Origin: a bacterium
GTDB taxonomy: Bacteria; 4484-113; JAGGVC01
Direction of reading: 5' to 3'
Assembly (NCBI GenBank): GCA_039961635.1
Contig: JABRWB010000032.1
Location: 19,955 to 83,954 of the forward strand
Length of the DNA: 64,000 nucleotides
The position numbers were made by a program, and so were the translations under genes. This document shows, piece by piece, positions 17,718 to 25,990 of the stretch. How positions within the stretch are numbered: the stretch's first letter is position 1; each line of letters starts with the position of its first letter. The notes beneath the pieces are model-generated. The model saw only the letters and a program-made list of their open reading frames with translations, made no database searches and was not told the DNA's origin.

Positions 17718-17722
17718 TTTCG

Positions 17723-18991
17723 ATGACGAGAAAGCGCACAGTGGCGGCGATCGATCTTGGAACTTCCAAGACCGCCACGGCCATCGCGGAAATCGGCGAC
17801 GTGCGCGGCTTGTATATCGAAAGTATGTCCAGCGTTCCTACCGAAGGCATGGTCAAAGGCGTCGTCCGCGACCTGAATGCGGTAGGAATGAGCATATATC
17901 AGTCATTCTCCCAGGCGGCCCATACGGTTGGCGACGTGCCGGAAGAAGTTTACCTGTCGGTCAGCGGCGGTTCGATGGAAAGCTACGATTTCAGCACCAC
18001 AAAGACGCTTGCCGGAGACAACGAAGAAGTTACCGAAGAAACCGTTGAGGAATTGCGGGACAAGCTGCGTGAGACAAAGGTGCGCGACGGATTCAGGCTG
18101 ATTGACGTCGTGCCGCAGAATTACACGCTGGACGGCATTGAGAACATTTTGAATCCGGTCGGTATGTTCGGCAAAAACCTCACCCTGAACGCCCACATCG
18201 TGATCGGCCCGGAAAGTCAAGTTCTGAACTTGGAACGGGCGGTCGAACGCACCGGACTGAAAATCTGCGGACTGGTACCGGCGGTACTCGGCAGCGCCTA
18301 CTCGGTGATGAAGGAAGAGGAAAGCCGGGGCGGAGTGCTTATAGTGGATTTCGGTGCGGGCACCACCGATCTTGCCGTGCTTGTGGACGGATTGCTCCGG
18401 TATATTTCAATACTTCCTGTCGGAGGAAACCACTTCGACAACGACTTAAGACAGGGTCTTGGAATTTCCATCGAAGAAGCGTCCAGGCTGAAACTTAATT
18501 ACGGCCGCATCCGAATCGATCCCGACAACGGGGCGACCGGCGAATTTGTGGATATTAAAAGGCTGGGCAAGCGCGATTACGAAAAAATACCGAAGCAGGA
18601 AATATACCGGATTCTCGAACCCAGATTCGAAGAGCTGATCGAGCTTATTTGGCAGAATGTCAAGAGCAGCGGGTTCAAGGACGACATCGCGGGCGGGGCT
18701 ATCCTCGTCGGCGGCGGCGCCCTGTCCCGCGGATTCAGAGCGGCGCTGTCAATGCGCATCGGCGTCAACGTGCGAGTGGGTTATCCGGAAGGCTTTAATC
18801 ATTTGCTGGAAGAATACAGGACTCCGTCCTACACGGCGGTCCTGGGAATGCTTAGATACGCTTCAATGCAGCCCGTCCATGAAGCCGAAGGCCCCGGATT
18901 GCTCGGATACCTCAGGGCGGGCTGGGATTTTATCCAGCGCCAGATCGCGGCGAAAACCGCGAAGGGCGCCAAAACCGAGGCAAAGAAATGA
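17723..18991 (+). CDS. ftsA: Cell division protein FtsA
   Basis: Actin-like ATPase that tethers FtsZ to the membrane. The 422 residues carry the ASKHA phosphate-1 motif ([16 protein letters not shown], about 8-23), the phosphate-2 motif [15 protein letters not shown] near 205-219 and the adenosine motif [15 protein letters not shown] near 325-340, with the 1C subdomain between. The C-terminal tail is basic and aromatic ([16 protein letters not shown]), fitting an amphipathic membrane-targeting helix. It lies 5 bases after sbp. Confidence 0.94.
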   Translation: MTRKRTVAAIDLGTSKTATAIAEIGDVRGLYIESMSSVPTEGMVKGVVRDLNAVGMSIYQSFSQAAHTVGDVPEEVYLSVSGGSMESYDFSTTKTLAGDNEEVTEETVEELRDKLRETKVRDGFRLIDVVPQNYTLDGIENILNPVGMFGKNLTLNAHIVIGPESQVLNLERAVERTGLKICGLVPAVLGSAYSVMKEEESRGGVLIVDFGAGTTDLAVLVDGLLRYISILPVGGNHFDNDLRQGLGISIEEASRLKLNYGRIRIDPDNGATGEFVDIKRLGKRDYEKIPKQEIYRILEPRFEELIELIWQNVKSSGFKDDIAGGAILVGGGALSRGFRAALSMRIGVNVRVGYPEGFNHLLEEYRTPSYTAVLGMLRYASMQPVHEAEGPGLLGYLRAGWDFIQRQIAAKTAKGAKTEAKK

Positions 18992-19044
18992 ACAGCCAAC
19001 CCCGCGGGCAAGCCGGCGGCGGCCCGTACCTTAAGGAGACTGGA

Positions 19045-20175
19045 ATGAGCGATCTTTTTGACAGCGATCTTCAAGCGCGGATTAAAGTCGTAGGGGTCGG
19101 CGGAGGAGGTACGAACGCCGTCGATCGCATGATATCAAGCGGTTTGCGCGGCGTGGAGTTCATCGCGCTTAACACCGATTTTCAAGCGCTTTCGCGCAGC
19201 CTTGCGCCAATCAAAATCCAGGTGGGGACAAAGCTCACCAAAGGATTGGGTGCGGGTGGCAATCCGGAGATCGGCCGAAAAGCGATGGAGGAAAGCCGTC
19301 CCGACGTGCTCGAAAAGCTGGAAGGCGCGGACATGGTGTTCGTCACTGCGGGAATGGGCGGCGGCACCGGAACCGGCGGAGCGCCGCTCGTGGCCGAGGC
19401 CGCAAAGGAGCTTGGAGCGCTGACCGTAGGCATCGTGACCAGGCCGTTCAGGTTCGAAGGTAAACGCAGGGCGTCCGTGGCACAGGAAGGTGCAGATACC
19501 CTCCGGGACCGCGTCGACACGCTCATCGTCATTCCGAACGACAAGCTGCTCGATCTGGTCAAGGAACAAACGAGCCTCCAGGAAAGCTTTCTTTTGGCGG
19601 ACGAGGTGTTGAGGCAGGCGGTCACCGGAATCAGCGAGCTGATTTTGAAGCCGGGCCTGATTAACCTTGATTTCGCAGACGTCAAGATGATTATGAGCAA
19701 CAGCGGCACGGCGCTAATCGGACTCGGTGAAGGTTCAGGAGGCGAGAAGGCCGTTATGGCGGTTCAGCAGGCGATGTCCTCGCCGCTTCTCGAATCCAGC
19801 ATTGACGGCGCGTCCGGTGTATTGATCAATTTCATCGGCGGGCCGGATCTCGGCCTCCACGAGGTGGACAAGGCCGCCGAGATGGTAGCGGAGCGCGTCG
19901 ACGTGGACGCGAACATCATTTTCGGCGCGACGGTGGAAGAGGAAATGAAAGACCGCGTGCACGTGCTGCTTCTCGCCACAGGTTTTTCGACCGCCAGGGT
20001 GCGCGACGTCCGCGCAAAGCGCCCCGCGGCCGAGCAGCAATCCCGTGTAAGGCTGCTGGCCGACGAGGAAAAGAAGCGTGAGCAGGCCGCGAAGGAAGAG
20101 CAGGCAAGGCAGTCCGATCCGGAACTGGAAAATTTGGATATACCGAGCTTCCTTAGGAGGATTCGGAAGAACTGA
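19045..20175 (+). CDS. ftsZ: Cell division protein FtsZ
   Basis: Tubulin-like GTPase that forms the Z-ring. The 376-residue protein has the GTP-binding signature [10 protein letters not shown] near residues 105-114 and a conserved C-terminal peptide, [13 protein letters not shown], the docking site for FtsA and SepF, both encoded here. The frame is open from an ATG at 18988 that overlaps the ftsA stop, but AAGGAG six bases before the ATG at 19045 and the family N-terminus support the shorter form. The linker is short, about 35 residues. Confidence 0.95.
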   Translation: MSDLFDSDLQARIKVVGVGGGGTNAVDRMISSGLRGVEFIALNTDFQALSRSLAPIKIQVGTKLTKGLGAGGNPEIGRKAMEESRPDVLEKLEGADMVFVTAGMGGGTGTGGAPLVAEAAKELGALTVGIVTRPFRFEGKRRASVAQEGADTLRDRVDTLIVIPNDKLLDLVKEQTSLQESFLLADEVLRQAVTGISELILKPGLINLDFADVKMIMSNSGTALIGLGEGSGGEKAVMAVQQAMSSPLLESSIDGASGVLINFIGGPDLGLHEVDKAAEMVAERVDVDANIIFGATVEEEMKDRVHVLLLATGFSTARVRDVRAKRPAAEQQSRVRLLADEEKKREQAAKEEQARQSDPELENLDIPSFLRRIRKN

Positions 20176-20897
20176 TGGCGTCCGTAATCGCCAGCGGGGA
20201 TCGCGTTATCGCCGACAATTTCGCGCGCGTGCGCGAGCGAATCGAACGCGCGGCGCACGGCCGGGATGTGACTCTGGTCTGCGTTACGAAGTACGTCGGC
20301 GAGCGGGAAGCCGCGGCGCTGGTCCGCGCCGGCGCGACCGATCTGGGCGAAAACCGCGTTTTCGAAGGGGCGGAGAAGTTCGCGGCAATCAAGCGGGAGG
20401 GGCTTGCGTTTACTTCGCACATGATCGGCCCGGTTCAAAGCAACAAGGCAAAGCGCATTCCATACGCGTTCGACTGGTGCCAATCGCTCTCGCGCGAAAA
20501 AATTGCCCGGCTCATTCAGGAGGCCTGCAAGGAGCACGAAACTTCGCTGGACGCGACAATCGAGGTCAACATCGGTCGCGAGGAGCAAAAGGACGGAGTT
20601 ATGCCGGAAAGTTTGGGCTCGCTCGTGAAATTCGTTTTGTACGAATGTCCGCTTGTCCGGCTTCGCGGGCTGATGTGCATCCCTCCTTTGGCAACCGAGG
20701 ATGCGACGAGGGATTACTTCGCTCAAACGAGGAATTTGTTCGACAAAATCGGCGCGGAATTCCGGAGTTCGTTGCCGGCGTGGGACACGTTGAGCATGGG
20801 AATGAGCGCGGATTTCGAGGCCGCAATCGAGGAAGGCTCGACAATGGTTAGAATCGGAAGCGAGCTTTACCGCGGGCTTCAAGGATTCATGCATTAG
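20175..20897 (+). CDS. yggS: YggS/PROSC-family PLP-binding protein
   Basis: Pyridoxal-phosphate-binding TIM-barrel protein involved in vitamin B6 homeostasis; no enzyme reaction is firmly established for the family. The 240 residues include the PLP lysine in VCVTKYVG, the TDLGENRV motif, SHMIGPVQSNK (usually GHLQSNK) and the C-terminal GMSADFEAAIEEGSTMVRIG signature. It starts inside the ftsZ stop (TGATG) and precedes sepF, an arrangement common in Gram-positive and cyanobacterial clusters. Confidence 0.92.
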   Translation: MASVIASGDRVIADNFARVRERIERAAHGRDVTLVCVTKYVGEREAAALVRAGATDLGENRVFEGAEKFAAIKREGLAFTSHMIGPVQSNKAKRIPYAFDWCQSLSREKIARLIQEACKEHETSLDATIEVNIGREEQKDGVMPESLGSLVKFVLYECPLVRLRGLMCIPPLATEDATRDYFAQTRNLFDKIGAEFRSSLPAWDTLSMGMSADFEAAIEEGSTMVRIGSELYRGLQGFMH

Positions 20898-20953
20898 CAA
20901 GGAGAGTTGAAGGGGTTCAAGAGTCGCCGCCAAGACTTTTGGAGGTTATTGCG

Positions 20954-21382
20954 ATGAAAGGTTTTTTGGACAATCTCTCGAAGTTTATCGGGATTCCTCC
21001 CGAGCCCGAGATCGCGGACGACTTCGAGTCGGAGCCGGTGGAGCAGGCCGCGCACCATCATTTCGAACCGTCGGCGGAGCGGTTTCCGCGTCTGGCCGCG
21101 ATTCAGGTAGTCAAGCCGCGGATGACCGAGGACGGCTTCAGGGGTTATTCAATCCGGCACTATGCTGACCTTCTCAAAGAGCAAAACGCGTTGATTTTGG
21201 ATATAACGGAAGTTGCGGAAGGCAGGATAGAGCTGGCCAAAAGGCTGATAGACTTCCTGGCGGGCGTGACGCTTGCGCTCGGCGGCACAAGCCGCGAGAT
21301 CAATCCCAACATGTTTCTTTTCGCGCCGTCGAATTTCCTGGTTGGCGGGGATGCGGTCCGCATGTCCGACGATTACGAGTAG
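20954..21382 (+). CDS. sepF: Cell division protein SepF
   Basis: Membrane-binding FtsZ anchor that works beside or instead of FtsA. The 142 residues comprise an N-terminal amphipathic helix (MKGFLDNLSKFIG), an acidic linker, and the SepF core from about 55 with DLLKEQNALILDITEV and the RLIDFLAGVTLALGG segment. ATG at 20954 has GGAGG eight bases upstream, which rules out the in-frame TTG at 20939. Confidence 0.92.
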   Translation: MKGFLDNLSKFIGIPPEPEIADDFESEPVEQAAHHHFEPSAERFPRLAAIQVVKPRMTEDGFRGYSIRHYADLLKEQNALILDITEVAEGRIELAKRLIDFLAGVTLALGGTSREINPNMFLFAPSNFLVGGDAVRMSDDYE

Positions 21383-21391
21383 GCTTTGACC

Positions 21392-23092
21392 ATGACGGAA
21401 TCCGAAAGCTTTCTTTTGACATTGCTGGGCGGTGTCGGCGAAATCGGCAAGAACTGCGTCTCCCTGGAAGTGGACGACGATTTGTTCATCATTGACTGCG
21501 GCCTGTCTTTTCCCGACGTGTCTGCATTCGGCGTCGACATCATCATCCCGGATTTCACATACCTGTACAAGAACCAGCATCGCATCAAGGGGCTGTTCCT
21601 GACTCACGGGCACGAGGATCATATCGGCGCGATTCCTTATCTTATTGAAGGACTCGATGAGCCGCTTCCGATTTACGGGACCAAACTTACGCTGGGCCTC
21701 GTAAAGAACAAGATTTCCGAGTGGAATCAATTGGATAAGGTCGAATACAGGGAGCTTGTGCCCGGCGAGACCGTATCGGCAAACGGAACAAGCGTCACCG
21801 GTTACCGGGTGACGCACAGCATTCCGGATGCGGTGAGCCTCGCCTTCCGCACGCCGTACGGCACGCTTTTGCACAGCGGCGATTTCAAAATCGACCCCTC
21901 TCCCGTGGACGGGCGCTTAACCGACAAAGACGGCCTTGCCGAGCTGGGCAGGGAGGGCGTGTCGCTTTTGATGTGCGATATCACTAACGTCGAGAGGCTC
22001 GGCAGGACGATCAGCGAGTCCGCCGTCGGCCCTTCGCTTGAGGCTGTATTCAAGTCCGCGGGCGGCCGCGTTTTTACAACCACATTCGCCAGCAACATCC
22101 ACCGAATCCAGCAAATTATCAACGCGGCGCACCACTTGGGCCGCAAGGTCGCGATAGTCGGCAGGAGCATGATTAAAAACGTCGCTATGGCGCAGGAAAT
22201 CGGCTATCTGAAAGTGCCGTCAGGCACGATTATCGATATAGACGATATCAGAAATTATCAGCCGGAACAGATAGTAATCATCGTGACCGGAAGCCAGGGC
22301 GAGCCGATGGCCGCGCTCACCCAGATTTCGCAGGACAGGCACGCGCGCGTTGCAATCGAGAAGGGCGATATGGTCATTTTCAGCGCCAGTCCGATTCCGG
22401 GAAACGAAACAGCAATATACGGCGTTATAAACGATCTCTTCCGGCTCGGCGCGGATGTGATTTACGGCCCGGAATACGGCGTGCATGCGAGCGGCCACGG
22501 CAGCGAAGAGGATATTAAAGAGTACATTGGTCTGGTCCAGCCGACCTATATCCTTCCGCACCATGGCCAGTACCGCCACCTTCGCAAGTTCGTATCGCTG
22601 GCCGGCACGATGGGTTTCGACGAGGATCGGATTATTCTTTCGGAATTGGGCGACCAGTGGGAATTTTCGCAGTCCGGTTTCAAACTTGCGGGCAAGACAA
22701 GAAGCGGCGTAGTTTACATTTCTGGAGACAACTCGGCCGAAGTGGCGAGCCGCACGATCCAGGAACGGCGCGAGCTTGCCCGGGACGGCACGATTTACAT
22801 CTCGGTCGTGCTTTCTGCGGACGGGAAACGGCGTCTCAGCGACGTAATAGTGGAGCACAAGGGCTTCATACCTGAATCGAAAGATCCCGCTATTTACGAA
22901 AAGATACGTGAGGCCGTTTTGTTGGGAATAGCCAACAACAGACTGAGAAGCCGCGAGTATCGTCTGCAACTTCAAAACAACGTGGGGCAATCAGTACAAG
23001 CCGTCGTTCAGGCCGCGTCCGGATTGCGTCCGAACGTGCAGATGCTTGTAAACTACGCGGATCGGGACGAAAAAATAAACGGAAAGCCGTAG
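21392..23092 (+). CDS. rnj: Ribonuclease J
   Basis: Metallo-beta-lactamase/beta-CASP ribonuclease for mRNA decay and RNA maturation. About 566 residues: metal-binding motif THGHEDHIGA near residues 70-80, further metal ligands in HSGDFKID, beta-CASP motifs (TGSQGEPMAALTQI and SGHGSEEDI), and the C-terminal ligand region PTYILPHHGQYRHL. A RNase J and no RNase E in view again fits a Gram-positive-like lineage. An in-frame TTG at 21386 precedes the ATG I chose. It starts 9 bases after sepF. Confidence 0.94.
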   Translation: MTESESFLLTLLGGVGEIGKNCVSLEVDDDLFIIDCGLSFPDVSAFGVDIIIPDFTYLYKNQHRIKGLFLTHGHEDHIGAIPYLIEGLDEPLPIYGTKLTLGLVKNKISEWNQLDKVEYRELVPGETVSANGTSVTGYRVTHSIPDAVSLAFRTPYGTLLHSGDFKIDPSPVDGRLTDKDGLAELGREGVSLLMCDITNVERLGRTISESAVGPSLEAVFKSAGGRVFTTTFASNIHRIQQIINAAHHLGRKVAIVGRSMIKNVAMAQEIGYLKVPSGTIIDIDDIRNYQPEQIVIIVTGSQGEPMAALTQISQDRHARVAIEKGDMVIFSASPIPGNETAIYGVINDLFRLGADVIYGPEYGVHASGHGSEEDIKEYIGLVQPTYILPHHGQYRHLRKFVSLAGTMGFDEDRIILSELGDQWEFSQSGFKLAGKTRSGVVYISGDNSAEVASRTIQERRELARDGTIYISVVLSADGKRRLSDVIVEHKGFIPESKDPAIYEKIREAVLLGIANNRLRSREYRLQLQNNVGQSVQAVVQAASGLRPNVQMLVNYADRDEKINGKP

Positions 23093-23104
23093 CGCCATTC
23101 CTTG

Positions 23105-23929
23105 ATGAACGAAATTCTTACTTACATCCTGCTCGGCCTTGTTCAGGGTTTGACCGAGTTTCTTCCGGTTAGCTCCAGCGGACATTTGATAATTGCGGAA
23201 AAGCTGTTGGGTTACTCCGCGACATCTGTATCATACGAAGTGCTGCTGCACCTCGCAACCCTCGCCGCGGTTTTTTGGGTGTTCTGGAAGGATATCGCGA
23301 AGGTATTTGTCAGCTTGTTCCGTCAAAGGGATAAATCGAATGCCTTCGTTCGTGACAGAGGGCTTGCGCTTTGGATACTCGTGGGTTCGACGGCGACCGC
23401 CGCCGCGGCGTTGCCCTTCAAGGATTACCTTGAACGTCTGAAGGGGCAACCCTGGCTCCTCGCCGAAGTCGGCTTCGCGCTGCTTTTGACCGGCATTCTG
23501 CTTATCACGGTGGACAAATTGGGACGCGGCCAGTCGGCGTCTTTCGACAAATGCTGGTGGAAAAGCATTTTAATCGGACTCGCCCAGGCCGTCGCCGTTC
23601 TGCCGGGCATATCCAGAAGCGGCTCGACCATCTTCGCGTCCGTAGCGTCCGGTTTGAAACGGGAGGATGCGGCAAAGTTCAGCTTTCTACTTTCCATCCC
23701 GGCGATCCTCGGCGCGGCCGCGATCGATGCAAAAAACATAACTGGATTGCTGGACTTGTCGCCGGTTCCGACATTGCTTGGGATGCTTGCCGCCTTTCTC
23801 TCCGGTGTGGCGTCGATAAAATGGCTGATCGGACTGATCGTCCGCGCCAGATTGGCCGGTTTCGCTGTTTACTGCTGGATTCTTGGAGCCGGCACACTTG
23901 CAGCATACTTTATCGGACTGGGCTCCTGA
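23105..23929 (+). CDS. uppP: Undecaprenyl-diphosphatase (BacA/UppP family)
   Basis: Membrane phosphatase that recycles undecaprenyl pyrophosphate to the carrier phosphate used by MraY; it often confers bacitracin resistance. The 274 residues are strongly hydrophobic, with the conserved GLTEFLPVSSSGHL motif near residues 15-28 and the LPGISRSGSTI motif near 170-180. An in-frame TTG directly precedes the ATG. It follows RNase J by 12 bases and is the last gene of the run. Confidence 0.94.
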   Translation: MNEILTYILLGLVQGLTEFLPVSSSGHLIIAEKLLGYSATSVSYEVLLHLATLAAVFWVFWKDIAKVFVSLFRQRDKSNAFVRDRGLALWILVGSTATAAAALPFKDYLERLKGQPWLLAEVGFALLLTGILLITVDKLGRGQSASFDKCWWKSILIGLAQAVAVLPGISRSGSTIFASVASGLKREDAAKFSFLLSIPAILGAAAIDAKNITGLLDLSPVPTLLGMLAAFLSGVASIKWLIGLIVRARLAGFAVYCWILGAGTLAAYFIGLGS

Positions 23930-24034
23930 CAGCGTAAATCGCGCAATTAACTTCGCATTTGTAAAGTAAAATGACCCCATTTTGGTCATCCTGCCCGGCT
24001 TCAAATGTTAAAAGTTGTAAAAAGTTATGTAGAG

Positions 24035-24064
24035 TTGCGAAATAGCGCGAACAAATGTTAAAAT
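24035..24064 (+). promoter_or_regulatory. Candidate promoter in the gap before the sugar transferase
   Basis: TTGCGA (24035-24040), 18-base spacer, TAAAAT (24059-24064). CAAATGTTAAAA occurs twice, at 24002-24013 and over the -10 region at 24052-24063, and GTT triplets recur about every ten bases between (24014, 24024, 24034), so a regulator could bind here. The sugar transferase has its own start signal at 24323, so this promoter may serve a separate RNA. Confidence 0.4.
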
Positions 24065-24091
24065 CTGTGGTCTGTTGTTGTGGCTGACGGA

Positions 24092-24136
24092 GCGGCGAAT
24101 CCGGAATCGCCGCAGCCCTCAGGGCGGTGGTACTGG
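24092..24136. repeat. Hairpin element, copy A
   Basis: Hairpin GCGGCGA/TCGCCGC with an 8-base loop containing ATCCGG, followed by CAGGGCGGTGGTACTGG (24120-24136). Copy B at 25762-25801 has different stem bases, the complementary strand of the same loop, and the same tail with one base missing. Confidence 0.45.
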
Positions 24137-24252
24137 ACGGATGGCCAGAACCCATCGGGTGTGCGACCGGCCTCCAAATCCTGGAACCGGCGGCTCCATC
24201 GGTCGAAATGGAGCTTCCGGCGGGCGTTCCTTAGGCCAGAATGTTTCCCCAA

Positions 24253-24287
24253 CGTGTCCCGGCATTCCCCGCCGGGACGCGCATTTT
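24253..24287 (+). terminator. Possible intrinsic terminator
   Basis: An 11-pair GC-rich hairpin (24253-24263 with 24271-24281, loop ATTCCCC) followed within two bases by ATTTT. The short T-run makes it a weak terminator; it could equally be part of a leader structure. Confidence 0.35.
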
Positions 24288-24300
24288 GAGGGTCTTGTCT

Positions 24301-24328
24301 TTGCCGGGCGAGGACGCTTTGATAGAAT
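24301..24328 (+). promoter_or_regulatory. Leaderless promoter of the sugar transferase
   Basis: TTGCCG (24301-24306), 16-base spacer, TAGAAT (24323-24328), then seven bases to the GTG at 24336. This decides the start of the next gene, whose frame is open for another 260 bases upstream. Confidence 0.5.
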
Positions 24329-24335
24329 TCGAAAG

Positions 24336-25742
24336 GTGAATACAAAAACCGAATACGCCCGCCCGCGCGCTCCGGAATCGCTGCCGATCTCGTGGCTGCA
24401 TTTGCTCGGCGAAGCGGTAATTTTGTGCGCCGCTTTCGCTCTGGCCCATTATTTCAGATTTCAGAGCGGCTACCTGCCTCCGGCGGTCGAGTTTATTCCG
24501 ATTGAAAAATATTTGATCCTGATGGCGGTTACCGTGCCGCTTTGGCTGATACTTCATCTCGGACACGGCCTTTATTTCCAAAAAATCGGCGCATCTTCAG
24601 GCGAAGAAATTTCCGCCCTGGTCAACGCCCAGATGCAGGGCTTTCTTCTGCTTGTTCTCGCAAGCTTTTTCATCCGCGACTTTCCCGAAAGCCGGCTTAC
24701 GCTTTTGCTCATATTCGCCTTTTCGTTTCTCCTTTGCCTTGGCTGGAGGATTGCGCTTCGTTTTTTTCGCACCGGCAATCTGTTGCGAGGCATCGGCGCG
24801 ATTCCGGTGATAGTGCTCGGCGAGAGTCCTTTGGGGGAGTTGCTGGTAAAACGAATCGCGAAAAGCCCGCAGGTCGGATATTCAATAAGAGAACGTCTTT
24901 CCCTGGACGCGATTGCCAAGGGCATTGAAGCGCCTGTGTTGAGACACGTTTTCGGGGAGACCGGCTCGCCCGCAGCGCTTTTGATTGCGGGAGAAGTGCC
25001 CGAAGATGCGCTCGGAACGATAATAGCCGAATGTCACCGGACGGGAGTAGAGTGCATCCTGCCTCTCGAACGCACGGGCGCGGCCGGCGTGCCGTCGTCC
25101 GCGTCCATGCTGGAAGGCGTACCTGTTGTACGGCTTGCGTCGCCCGGTGAGCTTGCCTGGATTCGGCTTAAAAAGCGGATTTTCGATCTTTTGCTTGTAA
25201 TCCTGTTTCTTCCGATCTGGCTGCCGCTGTTGATTTTGATTTCGCTTGCGTCGCTCGCGGCGCAAGGCGCGCCGGTATTCTTCAGCCATGAGCGGCTGGG
25301 CAGGGGGGATTCGACCATCCGTTTGCTTAAGTTCAGGACAATGGTGCGCGATGCATCCAAAATGAGCATTCCAGCCGGATTCGAGGATAAGTTCAAATCG
25401 GAGGCGGATCCGCGCATCACGCGGTTCGGCGCGTTCCTGCGCAGAACCAGCCTGGACGAACTTCCGCAAATCATCAACATCCTGCGAGGAGATATCAGCA
25501 TCGTCGGCCCGCGTCCGATAGTTCGCGATGAGCTGTCGAAGTACGGTTATTGGGCTGGTTTGCTTCGTTCGGTGCCGCCCGGACTAACCGGGCTGTGGCA
25601 AGTGAGCGGCCGCAGCGATCTGTCTTACGACCAGCGCGTGGAGCTGGATACCTATTACATTCACAACTGGTCGTTGGCGCTGGATATCAGAATTATTTTG
25701 CAAACGCTGCCGGCGGTTCTTTCGCGGAAAGGCGCGTATTGA
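24336..25742 (+). CDS. Polyprenyl-phosphate glycosyl-1-phosphate transferase (WbaP/EpsE type)
   Basis: Transfers a sugar-1-phosphate from a nucleotide sugar to undecaprenyl phosphate, the first step of exopolysaccharide or glycan assembly. The 468 residues have about four N-terminal membrane segments, a CoA-binding-like soluble middle, a membrane helix (about 275-300), then the catalytic bacterial sugar transferase domain (FFSHERLGRGDSTIRLLKFR, TSLDELPQIINILRGDISIV, GPRPIVRDEL, PGLTGLWQVSGRSDLSY). It stands alone; no other polysaccharide genes are in the window. It competes with MraY for the carrier that UppP recycles. Confidence 0.88.
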   Translation: MNTKTEYARPRAPESLPISWLHLLGEAVILCAAFALAHYFRFQSGYLPPAVEFIPIEKYLILMAVTVPLWLILHLGHGLYFQKIGASSGEEISALVNAQMQGFLLLVLASFFIRDFPESRLTLLLIFAFSFLLCLGWRIALRFFRTGNLLRGIGAIPVIVLGESPLGELLVKRIAKSPQVGYSIRERLSLDAIAKGIEAPVLRHVFGETGSPAALLIAGEVPEDALGTIIAECHRTGVECILPLERTGAAGVPSSASMLEGVPVVRLASPGELAWIRLKKRIFDLLLVILFLPIWLPLLILISLASLAAQGAPVFFSHERLGRGDSTIRLLKFRTMVRDASKMSIPAGFEDKFKSEADPRITRFGAFLRRTSLDELPQIINILRGDISIVGPRPIVRDELSKYGYWAGLLRSVPPGLTGLWQVSGRSDLSYDQRVELDTYYIHNWSLALDIRIILQTLPAVLSRKGAY

Positions 25743-25753
25743 TCCATGACCAT

Positions 25754-25784
25754 AAAAAAAAGGGTCCTCCCGGATTGAGGACCC
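25754..25784 (-). terminator. Intrinsic terminator of the larA unit
   Basis: On the minus strand: GGGTCCTC, loop AATCCGG, GAGGACCC, then eight T. The stem (25762-25769 with 25777-25784) is perfect. It lies about 200 bases beyond the larA stop. Confidence 0.85.
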
Positions 25785-25801
25785 CCAGGGGGTGGTACTG
25801 G
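25762..25801. repeat. Hairpin element, copy B
   Basis: The terminator hairpin followed on the plus strand by CAGGGGGTGGTACTGG (25786-25801), nearly identical to the tail of copy A at 24120-24136. Next to it is the short palindrome GTGGGATATTCCCAC (25807-25821). In addition, TTGTAAAAAGTT (25887-25898, minus strand) recurs on the plus strand at 24015-24026. Confidence 0.45.
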
Positions 25802-25990
25802 TTTGTGTGGGATATTCCCACGTGCAAATTATGCCGCCGTCAAATCGGTCATGCAATACGTTTTACGAGCCGAAACAACGTTTAACAACTTTTTACAAAT
25901 GGAAATTGGTCGCCTTGACAGCCGTAATATGCGCGGGCTCGATCAAAAGCTGGATATGCGCAAAATCCCGAAGGAACAACGATTTGACGA

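Larger units (their letters stand above)
24071..24287 (+). ncRNA. Possible structured non-coding RNA
   Basis: About 215 bases between a promoter-like sequence and a strong GC hairpin followed by ATTTT (arms 24253-24263 and 24271-24281, one G-U pair). Inside are a GCGGCGA/TCGCCGC hairpin (24092-24113) and a GCTCCAT/ATGGAGC stem extended by CCGG on both sides (about 24187-24220). I recognise no known riboswitch, 6S, SRP, tmRNA or RNase P signature. A 69-residue frame starting with GTG at 24080 covers it, but I see no ribosome binding site. It could instead be the long leader of the transferase gene. Confidence 0.3.

Noticed and set aside
23940-24000. ATGACC/GGTCAT hairpin after uppP as a terminator.
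   Set aside because: A six-pair stem with no T-run.
24080-24289. A 69-codon frame across the possible RNA.
   Set aside because: No ribosome binding site and no leaderless spacing. Its product has no recognisable pattern. Kept only as an alternative.
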